In this document: positions 1 to 8,383 of the stretch, piece by piece
How positions within the stretch are numbered: position 1 is the first letter of the stretch
How the letters are laid out: every line of letters starts with the position of its first letter
Assembly (NCBI GenBank): GCA_902812405.1
Contig: CADDZI010000028.1
Coordinates: 1-32,234 of the forward strand
DNA: 32,234 bases
Origin: a bacterium
Lineage (GTDB): Bacteria > Vulcanimicrobiota > Vulcanimicrobiia > Eremiobacterales > Eremiobacteraceae
Reading direction: 5' to 3'
Notes under the pieces: model-generated
What the model was told of the DNA's origin: nothing
What the model saw: the letters and a program-made list of their open reading frames with translations, nothing else
Databases searched by the model: none
Made by a program: the position numbers and the translations under genes

Positions 1-3
1 CGT

Positions 4-27
4 CGGCCGCGCAAGCGCGGCCGCTAC
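4..27 (-). repeat. REP element, minus orientation
   Basis: Perfect 9-bp palindrome (CGGCCGCGC, AA, GCGCGGCCG) followed by CTAC, so on the minus strand it reads GTAG plus hairpin. It lies 18 bp beyond the pilB stop codon. It belongs to the dispersed family found throughout the window. Confidence 0.85.
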
Positions 28-45
28 ACGATCTTCGCGCGGGCG

Positions 46-1728
46 TCAGTCGACCGCGACGCGCAATACTTCTTCCAGAGTCGTCACACCCTGTGCGACT
101 TTGATGAGCCCGTCGTGGTAGAGCGTGCGCAAACCCTGGCTGAGCGCCAGTGCTTTCAGGTCGGACGTGCTCGTGCGATCCAAAATCATGCGGCGCAGTT
201 CGTCGGTCATGACCACGAGCTCGTGGATGCCGGCCCGGCCACGGTAACCCGTGTTCGCACACGCGTCACAACCTTCACCGCGTACCAGCTGCAGATTGGC
301 CGTGGGAATATTGTACTCTTCAAATTTTGCCAGCATCGCCTTGACCGGCTTGACGTTGCGCGTGCACTGCGAGCACACCGTGCGCACCAGGCGCTGCGCC
401 ATGACGCCCTGTACCGACGACGCGAGCAGGAAGGGCTCGATGCCCATGTCGATGAGCCGCGTCACCGCCGACACCGAGTCGTTGGTGTGCAGCGTCGAGA
501 GCACGAGGTGACCGGTGAGGGCTGACTGCACGGCGATGAGCGCCGTCTCGTGGTCGCGGATCTCACCGACCATCATGACGTCGGGGTCTTGCCGCAAGAA
601 GGCGCGCAAACCGGTGGCAAAGGTCAACCCCACCTTGGGATGCACCTGCACCTGGTTGATGCCCTGGATGTTGTATTCGACCGGGTCCTCGATCGTGACG
701 ATCTTGATGTCCGGCCGGTTGATGGTGTTGAGCGTTGCATACAGCGTCGTCGACTTCCCCGAGCCCGTGGGTCCGGTGACCAGAATGACGCCGTTGGGTA
801 GGCTGATGAGCTTCTTCCACTTCTCGAGAATCTCCGGGTGGAAGCCCAATTGGTCGAGGTCCACCATGACGCTCTTGCGGTCCAGGATACGCATGACGAT
901 GGACTCTCCCCACAGGCACGGCAGCGAGGACACGCGCAGGTCGTAGCGGTCGCGCTTGATCGTCACCTGGATACGCCCGTCCTGCGGGATGCGCCGCTCC
1001 GCAATGTTCAGGTTGGCCATGATTTTGAAGCGCGATACGAGGGCCTGCTGCAGACTTTTCGGGGGGCTCATGACTTCGCGGAGGATGCCGTCAATCCGGT
1101 AGCGGACGATGAGGTTGCGTTCGAACGGTTCGATGTGGATGTCGGATGCCTTCTGGGCAATCGCCTGCGTGATGATGAGGTCGGCCAGCCGCACGATGGG
1201 TGCGTCGACCGTGACTTCATCCGGGAGCTGCTCTTGCTCTTTGACGACGTCCACCGCATCCGTCTCGCCGACGATCTCCTGCCACTTGCTGTCGCCCGAG
1301 TACGCGGTTTCGATGGCGCGGTCGATGTCGTCATAGTAGGAGAGAACCGGCTCCGGGACGAGCCCGGTACGCACGCGGATGTCGTCGAGCGCTGGCAGGT
1401 CGGTCGGGTCGGCCATCGCCAGCGTGATCTTGTTGTCCACCCGCCCAATGCAGATGAGGTGGTAGCGCCGGGCGACGGCTTCGGGAATGATAGCGGCCGT
1501 CTCGGGATCGACTTTGCGGTTGGACAGGTCGACGTAGGCCTTGCCCAGCTCTTCGGCGCGTGCCCACATGATCTCGCCCTTGGGCGCGACGCGCATCTCG
1601 ACGAGGACCTTCTCGAGGGGTTCGCGTTTGCTTTCGGCGGCTTCTTGTGCGCGCGTCAGCTGCTCGGGTGTCAGGCAGCCTTTTTCAATGAGTGCATCGG
1701 TAAATTTCTTATCAATGAAGTCGAGCAC
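46..1728 (-). CDS. pilB: PilB/GspE-family type IV pilus / type II secretion assembly ATPase
   Basis: Cytoplasmic hexameric ATPase that powers pilus or pseudopilus assembly. The 560 aa match the usual PilB/GspE length. An N-terminal MshEN/T2SSE_N-type region (about 10-150) is followed by the ATPase core: Walker A GPTGSGKST at 319-327, Asp box IEDPVEY at 346-352, Walker B region RQDPDVMMVGEIRD at 379-392, HTND at 414-417, and the zinc tetracysteine CSQC (452-455) with CDAC (487-490) typical of assembly rather than retraction ATPases. The start is GTG with GAGGGG eight to nine bases upstream. No pilC, pilT or pilin gene is in view on this side; the window ends just downstream. PilB and GspE cannot be told apart from one gene. 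The family assignment is very secure. Confidence 0.93.
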   Translation of the reverse strand: MLDFIDKKFTDALIEKGCLTPEQLTRAQEAAESKREPLEKVLVEMRVAPKGEIMWARAEELGKAYVDLSNRKVDPETAAIIPEAVARRYHLICIGRVDNKITLAMADPTDLPALDDIRVRTGLVPEPVLSYYDDIDRAIETAYSGDSKWQEIVGETDAVDVVKEQEQLPDEVTVDAPIVRLADLIITQAIAQKASDIHIEPFERNLIVRYRIDGILREVMSPPKSLQQALVSRFKIMANLNIAERRIPQDGRIQVTIKRDRYDLRVSSLPCLWGESIVMRILDRKSVMVDLDQLGFHPEILEKWKKLISLPNGVILVTGPTGSGKSTTLYATLNTINRPDIKIVTIEDPVEYNIQGINQVQVHPKVGLTFATGLRAFLRQDPDVMMVGEIRDHETALIAVQSALTGHLVLSTLHTNDSVSAVTRLIDMGIEPFLLASSVQGVMAQRLVRTVCSQCTRNVKPVKAMLAKFEEYNIPTANLQLVRGEGCDACANTGYRGRAGIHELVVMTDELRRMILDRTSTSDLKALALSQGLRTLYHDGLIKVAQGVTTLEEVLRVAVD

Positions 1729-2091
1729 GACGTTGGTCCCCTCGGCACGAAGAGCGCCGCACCACGCGGCGCACGCATGACTTATGGTTCAGTCATCGGT
1801 AGGCAGCGGTCCGCACCGGTATGACCGGCCTGCTCCCGGTGCTGCGGGTGATGGCTGTCACACTGTGATGCGCGCGGGCCGCCGACGGCGGCCAAGCATC
1901 ATCACATGAGACGAAGCCAGGCCGTGGCGGCCGCGACCGCATTGCGCAAGAGGTTGCGGCCACCAACTCAACAGAGGCTGGGGCAGTGCAGCCGGCGCTG
2001 GAAAAGGCAGGTGTGGTTCTTTAGCTCGAGCGTTCGGCACGGCACGTCCGAGACAGTCTCCGTAGGCGCTGGGAAAGGCAGGTGTGGTTCT
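1729..2091. other. Intergenic region with a duplicated gene end
   Basis: No credible gene is seen between pilB and the OstA-like gene. The stretch holds one copy (1994-2030) of a 37-bp direct repeat whose second copy (2065-2101) covers the last codons of the OstA-like gene. The rest is GC-rich with no recognisable signal. Confidence 0.6.
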
Positions 2092-2101
2092 TTAGCTCGA
2101 G
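1994..2101. repeat. 37-bp direct repeat, two copies 71 bp apart
   Basis: Copies at 1994-2030 and 2065-2101 are identical except for one base. The upstream-coordinate copy is intergenic; the other contains the terminal His-Ser-Ser-stop region of the OstA-like gene. The likely origin is tandem duplication of the gene's 3' end. Confidence 0.85.
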
Positions 2102-3144
2102 TGCGGCGCGGGCGACGGTGACCCGGGCGACGGTGACTCGGGCGACGGTGACGCCGATGGCCCGCCGCGCCGGAAGGGGAACGTGACCTTCACGCCGCCC
2201 AACGCTTTGAAATCCTGCGTCTGGGTATTGTAGAGGATCTCGGCGGCGTCGAAGGTACGGTCCGGCGGCTGCTCGCCGTGGACGCCCCCGGTCAGCGTCG
2301 CCACGTGGGTTGTGTCGTTGAGCCGCAGAACGGGGGCCACGAGCGTGCGATCGCCTTGCGCCAGGCGCACGTGGCCGGTTGCCGTGTACTGTGTTTTGAC
2401 GACGTCCAGCCGGTCGCACCACAGCGTGAGGGGCGCGCGGCGGCTCTCGCCCTGCCCTCCACCACTGTAACGGTGGACGACGACGTTGCCCGTCAGAAGC
2501 AGCGTACCGGCTTTGTTGTTGCCGACCGCCCGGTCGGCGCGAAAATCCATATCCGCGGTTGCCCCGGACAACGGCACCGGCACGTTCAGCGCTCCCGTGG
2601 CGAGATTGTACTGGAGCAGGGAGGTCGCGAGGGAGCGGTCGTTCTGTTGCAGGTGAACGTTGCCGCGAAGCAGGCCTTCGTGCGTCGTATCGTTGAGCTG
2701 CAAGTAGTCGCTTTGCAACCGGCGGGCGCCCTGCACGGCGACGACGTTTCCGGTGGCCGTATACACGGCGGGTTTGCTCCCAATGCGCAACTGATTGCAG
2801 GTCAGCGTCAAGGGCGGGCCCGGTGAACCGGCAGACGAGGCACGCCGGTGCAGGACAACGTGCCCAACGAGCGTCAGCTCCTGCGTCTGGTAGTTGCCGA
2901 ACGCTCTGTCCGCGCGAAAGTCGCCATCCTCGGAGACGCCTTTCACGGCACCGGGCACCACAAAGTCGCCGTTGGCGCGAAAGGTCCCCTCGGCAAAGCT
3001 GACCGTGAATTTTCCGATGGTTGCATCGGCGCGCGCGGGCATGCTGCAGGCGAGCACCAGCATGAGGATGAGGGACGCCGCGAGACCCGGCCCAATGCTG
3101 CAGGCTGGGAAGACCGGGTTGGGTGAGGCCGGGCCTGCACTCAT
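2092..3144 (-). CDS. OstA/LptA-like exported protein
   Basis: A 350-aa protein from the ATG at 3144. An N-terminal hydrophobic stretch (about 20-33) ends in PARA|DA, a plausible signal peptidase I site; VLAC at 30-33 is a weaker lipoprotein alternative. The mature part consists of repeated beta-type units such as DFRADRAxGN, LTGNVVVHR and LRLNDTTHxxxLxGxVH, the pattern of the OstA/LptA/LptC beta-jellyroll fold that carries lipopolysaccharide across the periplasm. The C-terminus is a Ser/Pro/Glu tail made by three 15-bp repeats (about 2107-2152). The frame stays open upstream; an ATG at 3306 would overlap the tsaC stop but adds an Arg-rich stretch before the signal peptide. The fold call is good. 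The exact role (LptA versus another OstA-domain protein) is inference. Confidence 0.72.
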   Translation of the reverse strand: MSAGPASPNPVFPACSIGPGLAASLILMLVLACSMPARADATIGKFTVSFAEGTFRANGDFVVPGAVKGVSEDGDFRADRAFGNYQTQELTLVGHVVLHRRASSAGSPGPPLTLTCNQLRIGSKPAVYTATGNVVAVQGARRLQSDYLQLNDTTHEGLLRGNVHLQQNDRSLATSLLQYNLATGALNVPVPLSGATADMDFRADRAVGNNKAGTLLLTGNVVVHRYSGGGQGESRRAPLTLWCDRLDVVKTQYTATGHVRLAQGDRTLVAPVLRLNDTTHVATLTGGVHGEQPPDRTFDAAEILYNTQTQDFKALGGVKVTFPFRRGGPSASPSPESPSPGSPSPAPHSS

Positions 3145-3295
3145 CGGCGCGCTGCCGCCGTCGTGTGGCGCCCGACTGCGGCGGAGGCGCCGGCGACATG
3201 CTTGAGCCCGGTCGTTCCGATTCGCCGCCCGCATCCCGCCGCGGCGATCGCAAGCCCGCGCCGCGTCGCTTCGAGCCTCTCCATAGGCAACATCA

Positions 3296-3952
3296 TCATC
3301 GCTCATCAGGAACGTGCGCCGGGGCGGCCGTAGTTCCCAAAACCCGCGCGATCTGTTCGGGCGAGACGGCTCCCACGCGCAGGATGACAGGTGTGTCGCC
3401 GGTGCAATCCACGATCGTGCTCTCTCGGCCGACCGGCGTCGGACCCGCCAAGACGGCAAGCGTCGCATCCGGCAACGACCCGAGTGCTTCTTCGGAACCT
3501 GTGAACGCCGGCGCACCCGAAGCGTTGGCCGACGTTGCCGCGAGTGGTCCGGCCGCCTCCAGGAGGCTGCGGCACACAGGGTGGCTGGGGCAGCGCAGCG
3601 AGATCGTCTCCAGACCGCAGGCTGAGCGCTCGTAGCGGCCGGGGCGCCGGCGCACGATGATCGCGACGGGGCCCGGCCAGAAATGCTCGATGCATCTCAT
3701 CGCCATTGCATTGAGGCCGGCAACGTAGGGCTGGGCCTGGCTGATGCCGCTGACGTGCAAGGCGAGTGGTTTGTTTGCACTGCGTCCCTTGGAGCGGTAA
3801 ATGGCTTCGACGGCGCTTTCGTTATCCGGATCGCAGCCGATGCCATAGACCGTCTCGGTCGGGAAGATGACCGTTCCGCCGGCGCGCACGCACTCTGCGA
3901 CTTCCGCCGCAAGCTGCGGGACGGATACGTCTTGAGCGCGCACAATCCTCAT
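3296..3952 (-). CDS. tsaC: L-threonylcarbamoyladenylate synthase (TsaC/Sua5/YwlC family)
   Basis: Makes threonylcarbamoyl-AMP from threonine, bicarbonate and ATP, the first step of t6A37 tRNA modification. The 218-aa protein has the YrdC-fold signatures PTETVYGIGC (31-40), the SKGR basic motif (54-57) and TSANASG (139-145). Its length fits the single-domain TsaC class plus a short C-terminal extension; it lacks the extra Sua5 domain. Starts at ATG 3952. In Bacillus the orthologue ywlC lies close to ywlE-rpiB-glyA-upp-atp, so its presence in this window (though displaced beyond mreB) fits the conserved neighbourhood. Confidence 0.92.
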   Translation of the reverse strand: MRIVRAQDVSVPQLAAEVAECVRAGGTVIFPTETVYGIGCDPDNESAVEAIYRSKGRSANKPLALHVSGISQAQPYVAGLNAMAMRCIEHFWPGPVAIIVRRRPGRYERSACGLETISLRCPSHPVCRSLLEAAGPLAATSANASGAPAFTGSEEALGSLPDATLAVLAGPTPVGRESTIVDCTGDTPVILRVGAVSPEQIARVLGTTAAPAHVPDER

Positions 3953-4007
3953 GTCCTATCCCGCTGGGAAGAGGAGGCGAGGGCCGCTTGCCGGTACGTC
4001 ACACAAC

Positions 4008-4196
4008 GTGTCGCGCATACGCCATCAGATCTTTCTCGTCGGCCTCATGCTGGCCTTTACCGCCGCTTCATCGGCCATGGCTCCGCTGGCAGCCGGCCAG
4101 CGCTTGCGCAGCCGGGCGGTCTTGCGGGGCAGGCGGCTCATGCGGCGCCTGGCGCTTGTGCAAGCCGCCGTCCGCCGAAACCACCGGGCCGCCTGA
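4008..4196 (+). CDS. Small Arg-rich putative exported protein
   Basis: Unrecognised 62-aa frame, divergent from tsaC. From the GTG at 4008 it begins with a basic n-region (SRIRHQ), a hydrophobic core (IFLVGLMLAFTAASS) and AMA, a good Sec signal shape, followed by about 38 residues very rich in arginine. Third codon positions are roughly 80% G or C, like the neighbours. An in-frame ATG at 3951 would extend it but overlaps the tsaC start. No clear Shine-Dalgarno sequence precedes 4008. A plus-oriented REP follows 33 bp after the stop. Without homologues this remains a prediction. Confidence 0.4.
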   Translation: MSRIRHQIFLVGLMLAFTAASSAMAPLAAGQRLRSRAVLRGRRLMRRLALVQAAVRRNHRAA

Positions 4197-4228
4197 GCGG
4201 CCCGCGTTCTCTCACGTAAACCCTGCAG

Positions 4229-4252
4229 GTAGCGGTCGCGCTTGCGCGACCG
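4229..4252 (+). repeat. REP element, plus orientation, downstream of RAYT gene
   Basis: GTAG followed by a perfect 9-bp stem CGGTCGCGC/GCGCGACCG with a TT loop. It lies 20 bp beyond the RAYT stop codon and opposes the REPs on the other side of that gene. Confidence 0.88.
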
Positions 4253-4271
4253 CCAGAAGCTCGCCCCTTAT

Positions 4272-4724
4272 TTATAGGTAAGGATCCGCCACCCCCATAA
4301 AAGGGTAGTCACCTGGATCTTTCACCAAACCCGCGCGTATCGGATTTCCGAGAAGGTACCGCACAACAAGTCCGGGTGGGACATGCGGCCGGACGATACG
4401 ATCGAAGTATCCGCGTTGCCACCGCAGACCAGGAACCATTCGCCGGATGCTTATTTTCATCATCGCGACTATCTGTGAAAGATGGCGTCCTCGGGTACGG
4501 ATGAACAGATGCACATGGTCGGGCATCACGCAGTACGCATAGAGCCAGAATGTCTGGCGAAGATGCTCTTCTCGAATTGCCGCCACTGCGTGCTGTGCGT
4601 TGACTGGATGCCGAAACCATGGCAGGCGGTTCTTGCAGCAGAACGTCACAAAGGCAGACGTCGGCCGGCGATAGTCGTGCCTCAGGTAACGGGGAGGTGT
4701 GCGGAAATCCACGCCGTCCTTCAA
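4272..4724 (-). CDS. rayT: REP-associated tyrosine transposase (RAYT, Y1/HUH family)
   Basis: Single-strand DNA transposase-like protein of the IS200/IS605 TnpA superfamily that in other genomes cuts and joins REP hairpins. From the TTG at 4724 the protein has 150 aa and GGAG sits five bases upstream; the frame is open to 4790, but that longer start falls inside a REP. The HUH motif MPDHVHLF (His70, His72), WQRGYFDRIVR (102-112) and YLLGNPIRAGLV (Tyr123 as likely nucleophile) are all RAYT hallmarks. All catalytic residues are present, so it may be active. It is bracketed by REPs at 4229-4252, 4780-4803 and 4835-4858, the arrangement expected of a RAYT with its cognate REPs. Confidence 0.88.
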   Translation of the reverse strand: MKDGVDFRTPPRYLRHDYRRPTSAFVTFCCKNRLPWFRHPVNAQHAVAAIREEHLRQTFWLYAYCVMPDHVHLFIRTRGRHLSQIVAMMKISIRRMVPGLRWQRGYFDRIVRPHVPPGLVVRYLLGNPIRAGLVKDPGDYPFMGVADPYL

Positions 4725-4779
4725 TAACGCTCCGACGAGAAACGTCAAGGGGGCGGGGGCAACGCTAGGGTGCTCCCGT

Positions 4780-4858
4780 CGGCCGCGCAAGCACGGCCGC
4801 TACAGGGCTACAGGCAAAGAAGAGACCCTTCCGTCGGCCGCGCAAGCGCGGCCGCTCC
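4780..4858 (-). repeat. Two REP elements upstream of the RAYT gene
   Basis: 4780-4803: CGGCCGCGC, AA, GCACGGCCG (one stem mismatch) then CTAC, i.e. GTAG on the minus strand. 4835-4858: perfect stem then CTCC, so the minus-strand tetranucleotide is GGAG instead of GTAG. Both tetranucleotides are known in characterised REP families. Confidence 0.87.
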
Positions 4859-4877
4859 GAAAGAGAGAGGGCCGGGT

Positions 4878-7139
4878 TTAGGAGCTCTTTGGGCGGCGAG
4901 GTTTGCGCAGGCGCAGGAGGCGCCCGTCTCCGGCGCGCAGCGTCATCGTCTCCCGCACCTCGCGCCCGCACACGTCGGCACCCAGGTGCAGGTTGAAGGT
5001 TCCGTCGCGATCCGTACCCACAAAGGTCGCCACTTGATGATCGTCGGCTAAGGCCACGTAAAACGGCGCATCACACTCGACGAAGCGGCTGACGTCTTCA
5101 TGGAAGATGAGGCAGTGCGACCGCGAGGCCACCGGAATCGAAGCGTACAGGGTGCGGCGGTAGTAAAAACACGAGAGGGTCGTCCCCATCACCGGGAGGT
5201 CGCGCACGCCGACCCACTTCCACTCCTCCGGCAGGTGCGGGTTGATGTGCAGACCATCGGGTGAGGGCTCCAGCCCCAGCGGCCCTTCGTACGCCAGCCA
5301 CAGGTACGTCGGCGGCATCCAGGGGCTCATCGCCATCCCGCGGCTTTTGAAAGTCTCGCCGGACAGGCGCTCCGGAAACATCCCCGGCATGACGTTCTGG
5401 TAGGCCTTCGGGTTTTCGACCTCGCTGATCTTCCAGATGTTGCGCATCGCCGAGACCATGCGCCGTGAGGAGTACGACTTGCTGCAGTACGCGACCCACG
5501 CCGTCAGGTTCGGCCAGATCCCGCCCAAGAGCTGCACCCCGTGGTCGGGGTCGTACTCCTGTTGCTTGCGACCGACCGTGCGCACCCCGAAGGGCGTCCA
5601 AAATTCCGGCGTGTAGAGCAGGTCCAAAATCTTGCGCTTACGCTCCTCGTCCGCAACCGCAAAGAGCACGGGAAAGATTTGGTCGCCGGTGATGTCGTGG
5701 TGGGGGACTCCCTCGGGATCGATATTGAGGAGGTACAAGCCGGTCTTGTCGCTGACGAGGCGCCGGTTGATGGTCTCTTTGAGTTGCTCGGACGCCGTCC
5801 GGTAGCGATCGGCGGTCTCCTGTTCACCCATGATGCGAGCCAGCGAGGAGGCAAGGCGCAGAGCTCGCGCGCACTCGACGTTGATCTCCGTGACCGCCCC
5901 CGAAATTTGGCTTTGCGGAATGATGTTGCGCCACCCCGAGATGCCCCACACGTTAGCTTCCAGCGAGTGTGCAAAGATGAGCCCATCTCGGATCTGCGAG
6001 AGGATCCACTCGCAGGCGCCGCGCACGACGGGCCACAGCCTCTCCAAGGTGGCCCGGTGATGGGTCACCGAGTAGTGGTGGTAGATGGCACAGACGATGA
6101 GCGGCGTGTCGTCGTTGATGTTGAGATCGTAGTCGGTCTTCACCGGAGGGTCGGCACACGCCATGATGTACTCGGTCACCTTGCCGCCCGGCTCGATGCC
6201 GTAGCGGGCGATCAACTCGAAGAGGCCGCGCGAGAAGTCGGGGGTAATGTAGTCCGACCCCAGAGCGTACCAGGCGGCGTCCCGGACGACGACGATGTCC
6301 TGCGAGGGATCGTTCGTGAAACCGTAGCCCGCCGGATACCGGTGCTGGACGCGGACCGTATTGATCTTCGCCCAGTCGACGGCCCGGTTGATGAGCGCGT
6401 CCGGCGTGCCGATGTAGCCTGTCTGGAGCAGTTTTTCGTAGAAAGCGTCGGCACTCTCGAAGGCAGTCTGCGCCGGCGGCAGCGTCGCGTAGGCTTGGAG
6501 AGCCGTTTGCTCGCCTTCGTTGCTGATTAACATCGCGAAGGCGACGCTCGTGCTGCCGACGGGCGGGACGCTGACGCGGTAGGTGCGCGAAAAGCCGCGG
6601 TCGGAGACGTAGGTGGAGACGGGCTCGGCCGTGCCGCCGAAGACCCGGACCTCCTGCGGACGGCCTATTGTCGGCGAGACGATGAGCCCATCCTGTTCGC
6701 GATTTGTGACGCGCTTGTTGCGCTGTGCCTGGTCGGGAACTTTGTAATTCCCAGGCCAGACGAACGCCGGATAGTGGACGTCGCAAATCACCGCCGCGTC
6801 CACGGCGTCGGAGGTCGGGTTGTCGAAGGTGACAATGACGTACAGTACTCCCAGCGGTTCGGTCATCGGCACGAAGGCGCGTTTGCGGACACCCAGCGCG
6901 CCGCAACGGTAGGAGGTTTCCTGGTACGCCTGCGCGTGGGTCGTCTCCAGCGGCACGGCGCGTTCGCCTCCCACGTACATGTGCGTCACCCAGCGCCCGC
7001 AGTAGAATTGGTTGTCGCGGGCGCTCCACAGGCTGGCGACGTCGGTCTGAGGCGTCAGCTTGACGAATTCCGTCAGGTTGCCGAAGGACGCTCCCGTAAG
7101 GAGTTTGTCGACGGCGTAGCGATAGGCGAAGGCGGGCAC
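4878..7139 (-). CDS. Six-hairpin (alpha/alpha)6 glycosidase-like protein
   Basis: A 753-aa protein resembling amylo-alpha-1,6-glucosidase / glycogen-debranching-type clan proteins. An N-terminal beta-sandwich region (about 1-250) is followed by a helical-barrel region with characteristic stretches: NDDTPLIVCAIYHHY, LWPVVRGACEWIL, SGAVTEINVECARALR, DPDHGVQLLGGIWPNLTAW and MAMSPWMPPTYLWLAYEGPLGL. A C-terminal beta domain ends near 753. The GTG start at 7139 follows an in-frame stop three codons upstream and has no Shine-Dalgarno sequence, so the N-terminus could be shortened or leaderless. No signal peptide is seen, so a cytoplasmic carbohydrate-active enzyme is likely. I cannot assign a GH family number or substrate. 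Confidence 0.65.
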   Translation of the reverse strand: MPAFAYRYAVDKLLTGASFGNLTEFVKLTPQTDVASLWSARDNQFYCGRWVTHMYVGGERAVPLETTHAQAYQETSYRCGALGVRKRAFVPMTEPLGVLYVIVTFDNPTSDAVDAAVICDVHYPAFVWPGNYKVPDQAQRNKRVTNREQDGLIVSPTIGRPQEVRVFGGTAEPVSTYVSDRGFSRTYRVSVPPVGSTSVAFAMLISNEGEQTALQAYATLPPAQTAFESADAFYEKLLQTGYIGTPDALINRAVDWAKINTVRVQHRYPAGYGFTNDPSQDIVVVRDAAWYALGSDYITPDFSRGLFELIARYGIEPGGKVTEYIMACADPPVKTDYDLNINDDTPLIVCAIYHHYSVTHHRATLERLWPVVRGACEWILSQIRDGLIFAHSLEANVWGISGWRNIIPQSQISGAVTEINVECARALRLASSLARIMGEQETADRYRTASEQLKETINRRLVSDKTGLYLLNIDPEGVPHHDITGDQIFPVLFAVADEERKRKILDLLYTPEFWTPFGVRTVGRKQQEYDPDHGVQLLGGIWPNLTAWVAYCSKSYSSRRMVSAMRNIWKISEVENPKAYQNVMPGMFPERLSGETFKSRGMAMSPWMPPTYLWLAYEGPLGLEPSPDGLHINPHLPEEWKWVGVRDLPVMGTTLSCFYYRRTLYASIPVASRSHCLIFHEDVSRFVECDAPFYVALADDHQVATFVGTDRDGTFNLHLGADVCGREVRETMTLRAGDGRLLRLRKPRRPKSS

Positions 7140-7195
7140 GAAGATTTACCGCGCGACGCCGGCGTAGGGCGGGCCGGCAAGGGGAGAGGTTCTTT

Positions 7196-7330
7196 CGGTC
7201 GCGCAAGCGCGACCGCTACGGATAGATGGCATCTTCTCGGGCGCGCAAAGGGGAGAGGTTCTCTCGGGCGCGCAAGCGCGACCGCTACGGATAGATGGCA
7301 TCTTCTCGGGCGCGCAAGCGCGACCGCTAC
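7196..7330 (-). repeat. Cluster of three REP elements with repeated spacers
   Basis: REPs at 7196-7219, 7265-7288 and 7307-7330, all ending CTAC (GTAG on the minus strand), plus a REP cut off after its first arm at 7237-7249. The spacer starting GGATAGATGGCATC occurs twice (7220-7248 and 7289-7317), so the cluster grew by duplication of REP plus spacer. It fills the gap between mreB and the glycosidase gene. Confidence 0.85.
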
Positions 7331-7354
7331 GCGCTAAGAGCGTGCGAACGCAGC

Positions 7355-8383
<1,029 letters not shown>

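Noticed and set aside
838-1824. Long plus-strand frame of 328 aa opposite pilB
   Set aside because: Antisense shadow of a GC-rich gene; His/Asp/Arg-rich composition, no family, and pilB is unambiguous.
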